Positions 22,427 to 37,300 of a stretch of 64,000 nucleotides of DNA are shown here, piece by piece. The stretch's first letter is position 1; every line of letters starts with the position of its first letter. Both the position numbers and the translations under genes were made by a program. Source of the stretch: Sipunculus nudus (taxonomy: Eukaryota > Annelida > Sipuncula > Golfingiida > Sipunculidae); NCBI GenBank assembly GCA_026874595.1, contig CM049307.1:75244643-75308642 (forward strand), read 5' to 3'. The notes under the pieces were generated by a model. It was not told the DNA's origin. It worked only from the letters and a program-made list of their open reading frames with translations, and did not search any database.

Positions 22427-25400
22427 GAGAACTAACTTTTGTAGACCTTCTCATTACCTTTTATATGTGTTTCATTTTTATGACTGTTTAAGGAATTGCA
22501 CTTTACCAGACGCTCCTGTATAATTCTACTCCATGAATAATTAGCTTCCACTTCCTTCCCACTCCATTGTGACATTGACATGTTATTTTAATGCATGTAT
22601 CATGATATTAAGACAGGATTTCAATGTATTTTATCTAAGCCATGTTCACACATGGGATAAAAAAGCTTCAACACCATGGACTGCTCTGTTAAATTTGACA
22701 GCATACAGATGACTTTGGGATGGTACATGCAAAAAAATTATGAACAAAATGAATAGATTCAGAGGTTAATGATCAGTTACAATTTAATTGAGGGCTCTCA
22801 ATTCAATGCATCAATTTTTTGATGCACAAGTACACCTCTGTATAATATAGTTGCATTCTACCTCCTTTTGATTAATATTAGACACCTAAGTACTTGATAT
22901 CATCATTTCGCCTGTCTGTTTACATGTGAAGGTCAGTTGACCTGAACCCTGCTCAAACACACACAGTGGAAAAGGTCTGTTATAATTAAAATTATGCATT
23001 AATTTGCATCCACTGGATGATTTCGCTTTCTTACTGTTTTACCAGTAAACCAGAAACTAGATAGTTGTCAGAGACCACAGAATCCTTATCAGACCTTTAA
23101 TAAAAGTGCACATATTACACATGTGTGTCATGGTTTTCCAATTTCATCACAGGTTAGCTCTGGAACAAAGGTGGCTTCAGTACCAGTGATTGGCCCGAGC
23201 AGGATAAAGATATTGCCATATACATATCACAGTGGTAAACAATTCTATAAATTAAAAAATATTTGTGGTGTTCTAAATTACCTCCATAATGTAATGGATT
23301 TTTTTTTCCTGGAGACCACTGTCACCCTAATCCTTCTCAAAATTGCATCACATCTATTCATAACATGTTACAAGGAGATACACCAACAGACAAAACAAAT
23401 GACTAACCAAGCAAGGGAAAACATATTAACTCACCACCTGACATAGGTACAGGTATCAAACTAAAAACAGGTGGACAGGGGTAGTGAAACAGTATTTCTA
23501 AGGCATATTATAAAGTGTGAGATCTGGTCCAATCTAATGTGAAGTTTATTTAGTTGTAGGTAAGGCTGATGTGGTAAATCAGTATATTAACTGGCTGAGT
23601 TTTTTTTTAGCTCAGTGGCTCAGCTGATAAAGACTGATAAATATTGGTATTTTATTAACAATCTCAATCTCATCAGTCCCTAAACCTGATCATTAATTTC
23701 AGAATTGGTTTGTTTCTTAGCCACCCCTCTCTCAATTCTTTCAAGAAAAAAAAAATGATTGAATTTTTTATGATGTTCTTTTATGTGTTTAAATAGCAAA
23801 ACAATTCTGTTATTATCATGATGTCCCCTGATCATGAGAACTTTAATAGAAAAAAATTGGAAAACATGGTAAAACAAAAATCCAATTCATGCACTATTTT
23901 ATTAAAAAAAAAGTGGATGAGAACCAACACTTTTTTTTCAAGCTTAGTGCACTTTATTAATTTTTACTGACCGGCACAGGATCAGATTTACAATTTATTT
24001 GCCAACATATCTGCTGGCATATTCAGCATACAGAAGTCTGGCAATGTCATGGTATCTGCTGTACCAGATGTTAATGACTCATTTATGACTCAGTCATTTA
24101 ATAGGAATATTTTCATTGAGTTTGTTTTAAGTTAATTGCTTGTTATGCAGGAAACTTCAACAACCCTTACATAATTTCTGGTGCTGAGGACTTCCAAGCC
24201 AACAGGTCAGTCAACAGTGTTTTGTATATCCTTAATAACACAGACAGCTTTTGGTGTTAGTTACTAAACCAAGTTACCTAATGAATATTATTATGGTTAA
24301 AAATTTTCATGTATATGTGTATCTACCAATGAATGAATACAGTTAAACCTGTGTTATTAGACCACCCATGGGACTGACCAAAAGTGGTCTTAAATTAGAT
24401 GTGGGTTTATTATACAGGTCAGTTAGAACCAATGTGAATTGTTTCATTTCTCCAAAGGGTGGTCTTAATAGACAGGTCTTATAAGACAGGTGGTCTTAAT
24501 AGACAGGTGGTCTTATAAGACAGGTGGTCTTTATAGACATGTGGTCTTATAAGACAGGTGGTCTTAATAGACATGTGGTCTTATAAGACAGGTGGTCTTA
24601 ATAGACAGGTGGTCTTATAAGACAGGTGGTCTTAATAGACATGTGGTCTTATAAGACAGGTGGTCTTTCAGACAGTATTGTTTTATTGGTTTATTTATAT
24701 AATTATAGGGAAAGAGTGAAAATGGATTTAATTGATTACTGCTCTGAATTTTTGTATTACAGTTTTAAAGATTTTCCATTTAAATGGGTTCCCAGAATCC
24801 CTGATTTGTTAAAAATGCTGTTATCTGATATGCTTTAGGTTGGGTGGGGATGTTCTGCATGTACAGATATCAAATGAGGGTTGATCTGTGTAACCTTGAT
24901 CCCCTGCTGCATAGATCTAAGTACTGCGTGTAAGTGTATGGGGAACTCAAAAACTTGGGTTTGACTAATTTTCACAGTGTGAATATGTAAAAATTTACAG
25001 TTACCCCCCTTAACAACCTCCTCCTTTTAGGAACCACCTCAAAATAACAACAACTTGTTTACAGTTTAATACGCTGGTCATATGATAGGAGTTTTATGGT
25101 ATACCCACCATCCATCCATTAACTTTTATAGTGTTGCTGTGATAACTTTTTTCACGAAACTCACCTGAACTACTTACCAACAGATTACCAGCATCTCACC
25201 TAAGTTCGATTATGGGCAACATCCACGCATATTTAATAGGGTCATGGGTCACTAGGCTACAAAGTTAGATTTTCAGCAAAATCTATGCATATTTAATGAG
25301 GTAATAGGTCAACACACTTTGGAAGCATCTTGGTGACTTACCAAAAATCCTATGGATTTTCATGAAACTCGTTATACATGTTTACCAATTAAGTTTCTCA

Positions 25401-28284
25401 CCTGAATTACCTTCTCATCAAAATTCATGCATATTAAATGAGGTCAGAGATCACTAGGCATCACAACAGGCGTATTATGCACTTTTGCTGTGCTCTTGTT
25501 AAATCTGTTTTGCTCTTATATAACACCTGGCTTAGGTGACCACCTCGAAAATGTTACCATTTTTTCCAGGTCCTGTTGGTTAGATGAAATTTCTAGGTTT
25601 TTTACTGTACATTAAGTAGATACTGGAATAATTGTAAAAAAAAATTTAAAAAATGATTTCAATATAGTGTACCAAAGCTGGATCTGCTCTAGGCCTTGGT
25701 TGTCTGGAAATGAGTCATTTGCCTCAAAATATGCAATTAGACTATTTAGGTTAATTATTATATGCTTACTTTATGAAAAACATTGTTTTTAATTTAATGG
25801 AAAAACAAAGCAAAACCAGGTTTATAATTGACCTTGTTTAATTGTGAAAAAAATTACTTTCAAGATGCGAGGTACTATTTCATTATTAAAGACCCTCCAG
25901 AAGGGTCTTATCTCTATAAATGTCATATCATCATCTACATTTAATCAAAATATCCTCTCCCACAACAACATTATTTGAAATTCAATAATATTTTTTATAA
26001 TGTACACCGTAAACAGATCTAAGTTTAAGAGATCATGTGTTTAGAAAAATAAAACAGAAACATTAACAAATATTGAAATGTGGGTTTAATAAAGATAGTG
26101 TAGGTAATTCTGTAAAAAAAATAAAGAATTTTCATCTGTTTTTCTTAGGCAAGGGATTATCAGTATCAGATATGTGATGGAATCAAAGAGTTACTTTAGT
26201 AAGCCACCATGGCCTGATATTCTTTGGGGTCAGAAAAGGTCACAGGGTGGCCATAAGGTCATGGTCACACAAGGTCAAGGCCATGCCATGCACTCTACTG
26301 GTAGTTATAAACAGTGTAGTATTTCACCATCAGGGCATATCTAGCACTAGTAGCAGGATATACATTCAGATGTTATATGTCTAACTGGAACTCCCATGCT
26401 TATTGACAGTATTGAATCAGTTCAGTCATTTCATTAGGTGTGGGAGTCTGGTTACAACTATAGTGTGTTCCACCATGGTATGCCAAGTAAAATTTGGCAA
26501 TGCTTATGCTGCATTCCTTACCTCTGGGTAATATGGTAAATACCAGTTGACAAGTAGAAAATGCCATTGGACAAATGGTCCCTGTGGTATTCACCATTGT
26601 CCCACTTGGTGACCATTATCCACGGCAAAGACAGCTTCCGGGAGCAAATAATGAAACCAGTATTTTACTAGTGTACAAAATAGTTCTTGATGACAAATAA
26701 AATTGAACAAATATGATAGGAGACATTTAATACATCAGTTTCTGTTTGGTTACTCTGACAATCTAGACAACGGGTCAACGGGCCTTTTGGTGGGTACCAA
26801 AATGTTTGCAAGTCATTTGCACTACTTGACATCTGCTGATTACATTAAATCCCGGAGGAAGCGAACACAGCATTGTATCGCACTTATGGTGGTCAAGGTC
26901 GTCCGTCACATGCAGAAAAGTATGATTTGACATCTGCAGGCGATTGGTTGTTACACTCCACACAAGGTTGTACACTGCAGTCTGTCCAGATCCTCTGTGT
27001 TTATATGCTGCTGTGTACAGCAAGGATCTCTGAATCCTTCCACCAGTGGGCACACAGGGCAAACAACTGAAATCACACCAATGAGAGTAGGGTATCACAT
27101 TGTGCATCCAACTCCCAAGTTTTAAATCTGCAATTCCTTGCTCTTATTAGTCTGATTCTTGGCTCTAATGTTAAGCCAAAAAACTTGCTTAACACAGCAG
27201 TGGTTAAAACAAAGGAGATCTGGAATGACTGGAGTGTCTGCCTGCTGCATGAGCAGCGTAATTGGTTGTTGGGTGTTATACATACTTTATAAATTAAACC
27301 ACCCATTAGAGATGTCATGTCATTTTACACCTGCCACTGATCCAGAAAGTTGTAAAATATACCAGTAAATGGTATTTTCATCAAGCCATTTTTCACCTTT
27401 AGACCTCCATAACTTTTAGTATCGAATTCTGGGATAATTTATGTTTTAGAGTATAATCACCAGAGAAAATCATAATGGTTTTCAGTGGGCACCCCTTGGT
27501 GGAACACGCTATAAATACTGTCATTGCTAACCTGTGTTGTTTATTACCATGTGGCATGCTTATATTAATTTTACTCATGGTAAACTGTTTCAGACATGAA
27601 CCCGTTTCAAGTATATCTAATGGTGTATTGGTGGGGTAAGTTGGTGTACTAACACCTGACATTTTATCAACTTTTTACATTTGAATAAAGCCTGTGTTGA
27701 ACCTTTACCCCTTTCACATGGCAAATGAAAAACGGTATCAAAATGTTTTGAATGTGAATTGAGTATTCTCAAGGTGATCCAAAGAGTTTTTAATCTGTTT
27801 TGCCAAACCGTTTTGAGCCCAGGAGGTGGTTTCATACAATATCCAATGCGAATTGAATTATGGGCTCAACACTTGTGCCATGTAAATGCTGTAGGAAGGT
27901 TTTGACCTAGTTTATGAGTACCCAGGTGCTATTGCACATAGCAATGACTGAATTGTTCGTTTTAAGGTGTTTCCCCCAAAGAAAAGCTCTCCATCACAAC
28001 CCCTCAATTCATCTAGGCCTTGTATGAACATTGGATTGTAACCAATTGGATCAATTGATATTGCCTTACCTGTTTTGAAACCTTTTTGTGTGTGAAAGGG
28101 GTATATAACTGTTTACAGCTAACATAAATTGACAGAGTGCTATAGTTGCTTATATAAATTAACTCTGCCTACAGTCAAAATATCTTTTTGTGTTCCAGGA
28201 AATCCTGTGAGTTTGACTTTATAGCTTTATAATTGTGAGCTGTAAAAACCAGTTTGCCAGTATTGTATTTAAATTTTATGGGAA

Positions 28285-28324
<40 letters not shown>

Positions 28325-31300
28325 TTATTTACAGTGGATTCATAAATGTTTTATCTAATTGATGGGTTAATATAACTAAACTGGTATACAGTGAGTTATT
28401 GTTAGTTAGTAGTTTAAAAATTTTGGTTTGCTCATATTTTAAGAAATTTCTGTATAGACCTGTACTAGGGGGTATATCAAAATGCTGTGATGCTGTTTTG
28501 TAACAGATCTTGAAGAATCTGCCCATGTCATGACATTTATTAGATATAAAAAGACTTTGGGCTTCCTCATGTTTAGCTCATTCAATGTTTTCTTGAATTA
28601 AGTCTTCACAAATGTAAAAAAAAAAATTAAGGCAAAAAAAGGTTTGGTTTTCAGGCATGTACTTTCAGAAATCTGAGATATTTTTACCTTTTTATTGTTT
28701 TGCTAACAGGTAAAAGCACATCATAACAAAACCTCATTGAAATTTTATTATTTTATTTTATCCCCTTGAAAGACATATCCCTGCAGCTGGAGCTCATTAA
28801 AGATAAATTTCTAATAAAAAAAACATGGGGGGGGGGGGGGAATTGATGCATGTGGTGCCTGAGAAACCAAACTGTATATTTTTTGGCCTAATTCATATAC
28901 TAAACAGGGGTGGATCCAGGATTTATGGAAAAGGAGAGATCCCTCCCCTGGATCTGCTTCTGCTTAATATTTCTGCTTCAAGCTAATAATTCAATTGTAT
29001 TTTCTTACCTTTAGATTTGCGGATGATATTCTTGCTCACACTGTGGCAGCTAAATCTGATCTCTGTGGACACAAGTTCCAGGTGACAATCGGCGATGTCA
29101 TGTTTGTTGGCTATCCCATGTTGCTGCAGCAGGTCAAACCTAGTCAACAGGGGCAAAAACGTGATGTGCCTAGCACCATATCATTCAATGTTGTGTTTGC
29201 CTTAAGGGTAAGTTTAAAATGGTAAACCCATTTAAGAGGATACCAACAAGTCCACAGAAATTATAACAAATTATTTTAGTCACAGCATATATTTTCTTTT
29301 TTTTTCTTGGTTTTAGATATGTATACATTAAGTATCTGTAATAGCCATCTGTTTAATTGCACCATGTTGGTAGTGATCTCATTTATCAGGATGATACATT
29401 TTGTACCCCTTACATGTGATTACTAATTTTTGTTTTCAAACCAATTGGAGTTAAAAAAAGTCAGATGAATACTTAAGTCAATTGAGTTTTTTGCCAGCAA
29501 CAATTGTGTCACTTAGATGACTCCAGGTTCTACTGAATTAGTATTACAAATAAAATTGTTTAACATGTGGACCAGATAAAAATGAATAAAAATGTCTCTT
29601 CTGTCTGTCTTAGGCTACATGTGAGCATATGCTTGTGTGCTGCTACCAAGAACTTGCCCGTCAACTAGCAACAGCTCTTAAACATGAAGAGAAGCGCTGT
29701 GGCTACTTCAGTCAACAGAAAAATGTTATGCTGGCAGTTCAGGACGATGTTGCCAACCTCCCAGAAGGTCAGGGGAGGGTGTTAAATTTTTAGCATCTGT
29801 TGATTTTGTGTTTTATATTTTATATTTGCTGTACAGTTTTCTGTTAACTATCTTAAATATCTCAAGAAAATTGGAATTTCCCTCATCAGATTTATACAAG
29901 ACTAAAATGTATATATCAAAACGTAACAAAATTTGTTTTTTCATTATACACACAATTCAGACATCCATGTGCACATCATACTAGTTTCAGTTTCACTTCA
30001 TAATGTTTGTGACAAGTTTGGGAAACCATATCATACACTACACTAAATGTAACTTATAATTTTTTTTATTTTGTTATAGTTATACCAGTCTGGCTTCACT
30101 ATTTCATATTCATATTATCACAGGAATTCTTTTGTGACTTCTAAAATATGATTTAAATTCAGATGTCCTGTACTTGGTACATAGAGGAATATTTTATGTA
30201 CTGTACATCCTCTATTAATTTTGATAGAATTTAATTATTTTTATCATAGAAATTCCAATTAAACCAATAAAAATGAGTAAATAGTATTTTTCTCTTGGTT
30301 GAACCTTAGATTTACCATAGTTCTTAAGTGGGTAATAATAACAGAAGTTAGGAATATTTACTTTTTTTATATTTTACCATGTTTGCATGAATCTATTTAC
30401 AGATTCTTATGAATCTCCTTACAAAGCCATGATGTCTAAGAGTGAGCTGGCCAAGTGTCTGAAAAACATCTGGGAAAGGTAAAGTCATTCATCTCAATAC
30501 AGCAACAGCTGTCATGAGGGGACACCTGGGGGATATCCCCAAAATGTCTCAGAATCCAGGTATCTGCTTATGTTGTCTCCCCCCCCCCCACACACACACA
30601 TCAGCTACTGCTGTAGTAATATGTGTCCTAAAGTCTGAGTTATTCCAATATGAGTATAAAGATACACAGAGGTATTTTATGAGAATTGATAGCCCAGAGG
30701 AAGAGCATCTTATGTGAAATAGTAAGGTCCTAGTTTGATTCCGTTTTAGAGCAGTCCAAACATTTCAGTCTATCTCTGTCCTATTCTGATATATATATAT
30801 ACAATACATGGACCACCATGGCTACATTATCATGTATATACACATATATACAGCACACCTTATAAAGCCATTAAGTCAGCTTAAGTTAGGTTGTCCAGTA
30901 TGTCTTTGATACATTGATGCTGCCTCTATTAGTACACATACAAGTCATTTTTGAGTCACAGGACCACATTAGAAGGAAGCATAAAACTCTCCATGTTGCA
31001 AAGACGAGTCAGTATGGATGGAAAATTAATTTATTTCTTCAAACTTGCTTTTATTATGATAAATAGACATTTTCTATGAATTTACATTACCATGAACAAT
31101 GACAACAGTGAAATTGAATTTATTCAATACAAATAGCCTTTCTGCACAAGTACACTCACATTAGCTATATGCAAAGGGTCTTGTCTAATAGTATATATCT
31201 GAAGTGTAATTATTATTTATATAATATAATGCTGCACACCATGGAATGACAATCAGGTGCATCTGTATTACACAGTGCATCCTCAAGTAACAACTATTCC

Positions 31301-34300
31301 CACAACTTTCTTGTAACTGCACACTAACTGTTGTTATACCTGCTGAATATGAGTTTGCTATCAGAATACATTATTACGAATAATTGTGAAAAATCTTATT
31401 TACAGGTCTTTAATACCTATACTTAAGCTATTCTATACTGTATTGTGTTGATTGCAGCCTGAGGGAGGTAGGCCACATCAGTGTGTATATAAACAACTGG
31501 GTTCCCATCAGCTTCTGTCTGCCTCATAAAATGTACACAGAGCCCGCTGACTGCCAAAGGGTAAAGGTATGCAAGCCTGTTACAGTACCATAATGTATAA
31601 TTGGCAAAGTCATTATGTTGGTAAAAATTTTAAAAAGTGTCATCTGTGTCACAATTAATAAAGATGTTAAAATACATCATCCATGATCTAGTTCAGAAGT
31701 TTCATGCAACAATTAGTCGTTTAATGCTCAGTTGAGTGGTAAATTGCTTGGCTCTCTGCTGGCTACCTGGGCTCAATCCCCAGTGTGGTTGTGAGGATGG
31801 GTTGTAATTGGCCATCCAAGGTTGATGGTTTACTTGGGGACCCCTGGTTTCCTCTGCCCCCATAGACTACCAAACACCATCATCTGAGCGATGAAGAAAT
31901 CGCCTAGCATTAGTTATTATAAATAGTTGTAAGATTTATGTAAAATAAAAGTTTATATAGTTGTCAACAGTTGACCAGCCTGGCAATAAGATGAATGATC
32001 CAGAATGATCCGGGTAATATGGATAACTCCTGTGTGAAATGTTTTTAAAGCTGCTATGCATGCAACAGGATACATACACTCCTTATGTTGCAGGTTATGT
32101 AATTAGATAGCAAGGTATAGCAATGTTTATTGTATGTCAAGTATGAAAACGGCTGTTACACATAAATCTTTATCAGCATGCAAATTTGAAGCTGATTAGC
32201 CAGCCCTTTTCTTCTGGAGTGATGCTTTAATTGTTTCAATTTACTTTCTGTCAGGTCCACTTTGGGTAGAATTCCATACAAAAGTTAATAAAGTGAAATA
32301 TTAATAATTAATTCATGGATTATCAAGAAATTTGCTATGCATATTCATCTTGTTATACAGCCTGAAGCCATCCAGAAAATGCTGTCAGGAATAAGGTAAC
32401 AGAAAAAGCTGACTTCTATGACAAATTTAAAATCATGATAATACAGCTGTCTGTGTATTAATTAAAATATAATTTGATTGAATCATAAATGAACAGAGCA
32501 AAGTTTGTCTAATCTAAACATAGGAGTAGTAAGAAATAGATAATATTACAATATCTTGTCTAAAGTTGAAAAAAATGTAATAAAATTTAAAACTTTTGTT
32601 TATTTTATTAAATATCTCACAATTTGTTAAGTTATTTTATAATTATTTATTTTTTGTTCATTAATCATTGATCACAGGACGGCTTGGCTCCATTCACAGA
32701 TGACACCATTTTTATATTTTCAGACCATATCATGGTGTGCTGCTTCTCGTTGATCAGAGTGAGCTGCTGAAGTCATTGCCTCTGGATGCCAGCCCATCCC
32801 TCACTCGCCTCATCAAAGTGGCCAGTTCCCTGAAAAACCTGCAGAGCCTGGCTGCTGATGCTGATCTAGCTCTGTCGCATGTGAGTACCAGCAGAGCCAC
32901 ACTGATGCTATATGCTGCCTGTACCTCTGTTGTAACTAGCTCTGTCATGTGTGAGTAACAGCAGAGCCACACTGAAGCTATATGTAGCCTGTATCTCTAT
33001 TGTGACTAGCCCTGTCATGTGTGAGTAACAGCAGAGCCACGCTGAAGCTATATGTAGCCTGTATCTCTATTGTGACTAGCTCTGTCATGTGTGAGTAACA
33101 GCAGAGCCACACTGAAGCTATATGTAGCCTGTATCTCTATTGTGACTAGCTCTGTCATGTGTTAGTAACAGCAGAGCCACGCTGAAGCTATATGTAGCCT
33201 GTACCTCTTTTGTAACTAGCTCTGTCATGTGTGAGTAACAGCAGAGCCACACTGAAGCTATATGTAGCCTGTACCTCTGTTGTAACTAGCTCTGTCATGT
33301 GTAAGTAACAGCAGAGCCACGCTGAAGCTATATGTAGCCTGTACCTCTTTTGTCACTAGCTCTGTCATGTGTGAGTAACAGCAGAGCCACACTGAAGCTA
33401 TATGTAGCCTGTACCTCTGTTGTAACTAGCTCTGTCATGTGTGAGTAACAGCAGAGCCTGGCTGAAGCTATATGTAGCCTGTACCTCTGTTGTGACTAGC
33501 TCTGTCATGTGTGAGTAACAGCAGAGCCACGCTGAAGCTATATGTAGCCTGTACCTCTTTTGTAACTAGCTCTGTCATGTGTGAGTAACAGCAGAGCCAC
33601 ACTGAAGCTATATGTAGCCTGTATCTCTATTGTGACAAGCTCTGTCATGTGTGAGTAACAGCAGAGCCACGCTGAAGCTATATGTAGCCTGTATCTCTAT
33701 TGTGACTAGCTCTGTCATGTGTGAGTAACAGCAGAGCCACACTGAAGCTAAATGTAGCCTGTACCTCTTTTGTAACTAGCTCTGTCATGTGTGAGTAACA
33801 GCAGAGCCACACTGAAGCTATATGTAGCCTGTATGTCTATTGTGACAAGCTCTGTCATGTGTGATTAACAGCAGAGCCACACTGAAGCTATATGTAGCCT
33901 GTACCTCTGTTGTAACTAGCTCTGTCATGTGTGAGTAACAGCAGAGCCTGGCTGAAGCTATATGTAGCCTGTATCTCTATTGTGACTAGCTCTGTCATGT
34001 GTAGGTAACAGCAGAGCCACAATGAAGCTATATGTAGCCTGTATGTGTGAGTAACAGCAGAGCCACACTGAAGCTATATGTAGCCTGTACCTCTGTTGTA
34101 ACTAGCTCTGTCATGTGTGAGTAACAGCAGAGCCACACTGAAGCTATATGTAGCCTGTACCTCTGTTGTAACTAGCTCTGTCATGTGTGAGTAACAGCAG
34201 AGCCTGGCTGAAGCTATATGTAGCCTGTATCTCTATTGTGACTAGCTCTGTCATGTGTGAGTAACAGCAGAGCCACAATGAAGCTATATGTAGCCTGTAT

Positions 34301-37300
34301 CTCTATTGTGACTAACTCTGTCATGTGTGAGTAACAGCAGAGCCACGCTGAAGCTATATGTAGCCTGTACCTCTTTTGTAACTAGCTCTGTCATGTGTGA
34401 GTAACAGCAGAGCCACACTGAAGCTATATGTAGCCTGTATCTCTATTGTGACTAGCTCTGTCATGTGTGAGTAACAGCAGAGCCACGCTGAAGCTATATG
34501 TAGCCTGTACCTCTATTACAACCAGCTCAGCTGAGTAGCAACAGAGCAACACTGTTGTTTTGCACATTTCTCTGTTACATTAGAGTTGCAGCAGAGCCAC
34601 ACTGCTATAACTAGCTCGGTCACATATGACAAGCAGCAGAGCCACAAATAGTGTCAAATAGGATGATTTTTAATTTGTAAAAGTTTGCATTTAATGAGAC
34701 TTTGCTTGGATGTGCAACCTGTCATATTCCACAAATATATGTAGAATCACCTGTCAAGAATTATAAATGTTGCCAAGAAGTAGTGGGTAGCCAAACTTTA
34801 CTAACCTCTTATGTAAATATAACTTTTACTGCAACATAACATTAGGATGCATTATTTGAATGTTTCTCATTGTTTATTCAAATCATGCTGCCTTATGAAT
34901 ATAAGGGATGCCTCATAATGCTTAAATAAATTTTTCAAATTTGAGATTCCTTTTTATGTCCCACCAATACCAAAATAAGCCCAAAGTATTGAGAATATGA
35001 ATAATAATAAAGCTTTTGAGAATTCACATTTGAATTTGCCCACCCCTGCTTTCCATCGAGTTTGAACAAAGATAAATGGATGTCTTAAAATAAGATGTTT
35101 TTTTTCTCCCTTCAGGTCAACATTATTATAACTGAGGTTGCTGTTTTCTTCAGGTGTGTCAGCTGGTCTGCCATCTTGTGTACTGGGGTAAAGCGTTGTT
35201 GATTTACCCTTTGTGTGAGAGCAACACGTATGTTCTGTCCCCAGATGCCAATACATTCTTGTAAGTATAAACATAGTGGATATATTTAGAAATATTCACC
35301 ACATAAAATTTCAGGCAATAGGAAGGTGATTAAAGTTATCCAGCTGTGCAGGAATGTCTCCTTTGTGTGGTTCTGTTTAAAAAAGGTTGGTTTCTCAAGC
35401 AATATGTGCATCAATATTGAACACCCCCCCCCCCCCCCAACCTCGAAACATTTTACTTTGGTTTTAAGTAGGCATTTTCCAATTTTGAGCTCCAGCCACC
35501 TATACATTTCTTTCATGAAAAATGAAATTTCCTTTTGTTATGAATTGCTTTTTATTAAACAGCGATCATATAACCTGAGTATTATGGTAAACCCACTGTC
35601 TGTCTGTCTGTCCATCGATCTGTCCATGATTACCGTAAAATCTCCACTTAAAACCGCACTTCCGATTAAAACCGCACCCAGACTTCGCCGAAATTCCAGG
35701 TGAGACACCGCGAGAGGCTCAAATACTAAGAACCCCCCTTTAAAACCGCACCAATTTTTGCTACGGAATGATTTGACAAAAGACACAATCAAGCTATCAT
35801 CTAGAAATGAACAGGCGTAGGTTGCGACTCGGCCATTCCTGTCAACATTAAAATTCCTTGGGCATATTATTTAAACACATCATAACACTTTTTTTTGCAG
35901 GGTCACTCAAGCATGAAGTTTGGGAAGACGTAAGGGCCGATGAACCTCTGCCTGTTTATCCAGATTTTATATTCCGTGCCGTATTCTTGTTTACTACCGA
36001 TTTGTCATTGTATTTTGGAAAAAAAAATATTCTGCTGATGCATTTTAAGTCACTGTATATTTTAATTCTAAAAGTTATATTTTGAAATCTTAATTTTTGA
36101 TGAAAATTCCATTTTCTGGAATTACTTGGAAGATTCAAATCATTTTCATACCGGTTACTTCGGTATTATCATCGTCACATCGTACGTTGACATCGCTCCA
36201 TATCACAATTTGCTGGTGCGTTTGAAAACATCGCTGGTCTACTTAACTAAATATCAAAGTAACTGAAGTTACCTTGTCGAGATACGCACGTATAGGAAAC
36301 ATGACGCTTGAAAACGAGTGTTTTTAAGGTAAAATTAAAGTGGCCAGTCCGGGTAAGCAAGTTTTTTCCTGAAGAAAGTTTCCGTGTGGGGAGCCATTTT
36401 GTCAAGGCAGTGTTCGCGCAAGGCACGATGGGACGAAATAGGTGGCTGTTCTGTTTACCATCCACAGCGTACAGCCGTTCAAAATATTCTTGGCAGAATA
36501 CCAGGGCGTTTCAGCACATGGCGGCACTCAAACTTGATTTTAAAACGATCGTCTGCCATTGTGTGACTCTTTACGATGTCAGCCTTTTATTCATTTTACG
36601 TTTGAAACAAATAATTATTGCTAAATAATGCCGCAAATGGGTTTAAAGTAGGCTTTTATTTCAATTTTGCTTGACCATGCCCAACGAAGTGGGCCGCTGT
36701 GTGTTACAGCAGGGTTGTTGTAAACGTATTATTTGGTGACAATTACCAAGATTTTATTACAAGTTATATATCACACGAAAACTAATCAGCAATATTTAAT
36801 CTATAAATAACAAATAATCGTAAATAACACATTTACACACGGCTGCCATGCATGCGAGACTGCTGCTTAGAACGGCCTTCGAAAGTTGCGATATTATCGC
36901 CCACTCGCCGGCCCAAAAACGATGTCTGTCAGGAAGATATTCAGGAAACCCTTCTAGTATAAACCGCACAGTGCTTTCAGGAAATCAACCCGATTTCAAG
37001 ATTTTGAATTTCTTGATTAAACCGCGGTTTTAAGTGGAGATTTTACGGTACTTACCAACAGATTATCTGGCCTGAGTTAGATTACGGGCAACATCCACAC
37101 ATATTTAATAAGGTCATGGGTCATTAGGCTACTTTGTGGTGTTGCTGCAATAACTTTTGAAGGATATTGATAAAACTCATCAGAAATGTTAATCAATAAA
37201 ATATCTCGCCTAAGTTCGATTTCCAGCAAAACCAATGCATATTTAATGAGGTCTGAGGTCACTGCACTTTGGTGGCACCTTGGTGACTGACCAAAAATCC

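Noticed and set aside
26775-27835. Possible decayed transposase frames on the minus strand in NPRL3 intron 2
   Set aside because: No catalytic motif or recognisable domain could be seen; noted only as an unassigned region.
30685-30760. Possible third tRNA-like SINE head in NPRL3 intron 5
   Set aside because: A B-box-like 'gtttgattcc' is present, but the rest does not fold or match the two SINE heads well enough.
32866-34525. CRISPR-like array of regular 70-bp repeats
   Set aside because: The units are contiguous without unique spacers and lie in a eukaryotic intron.
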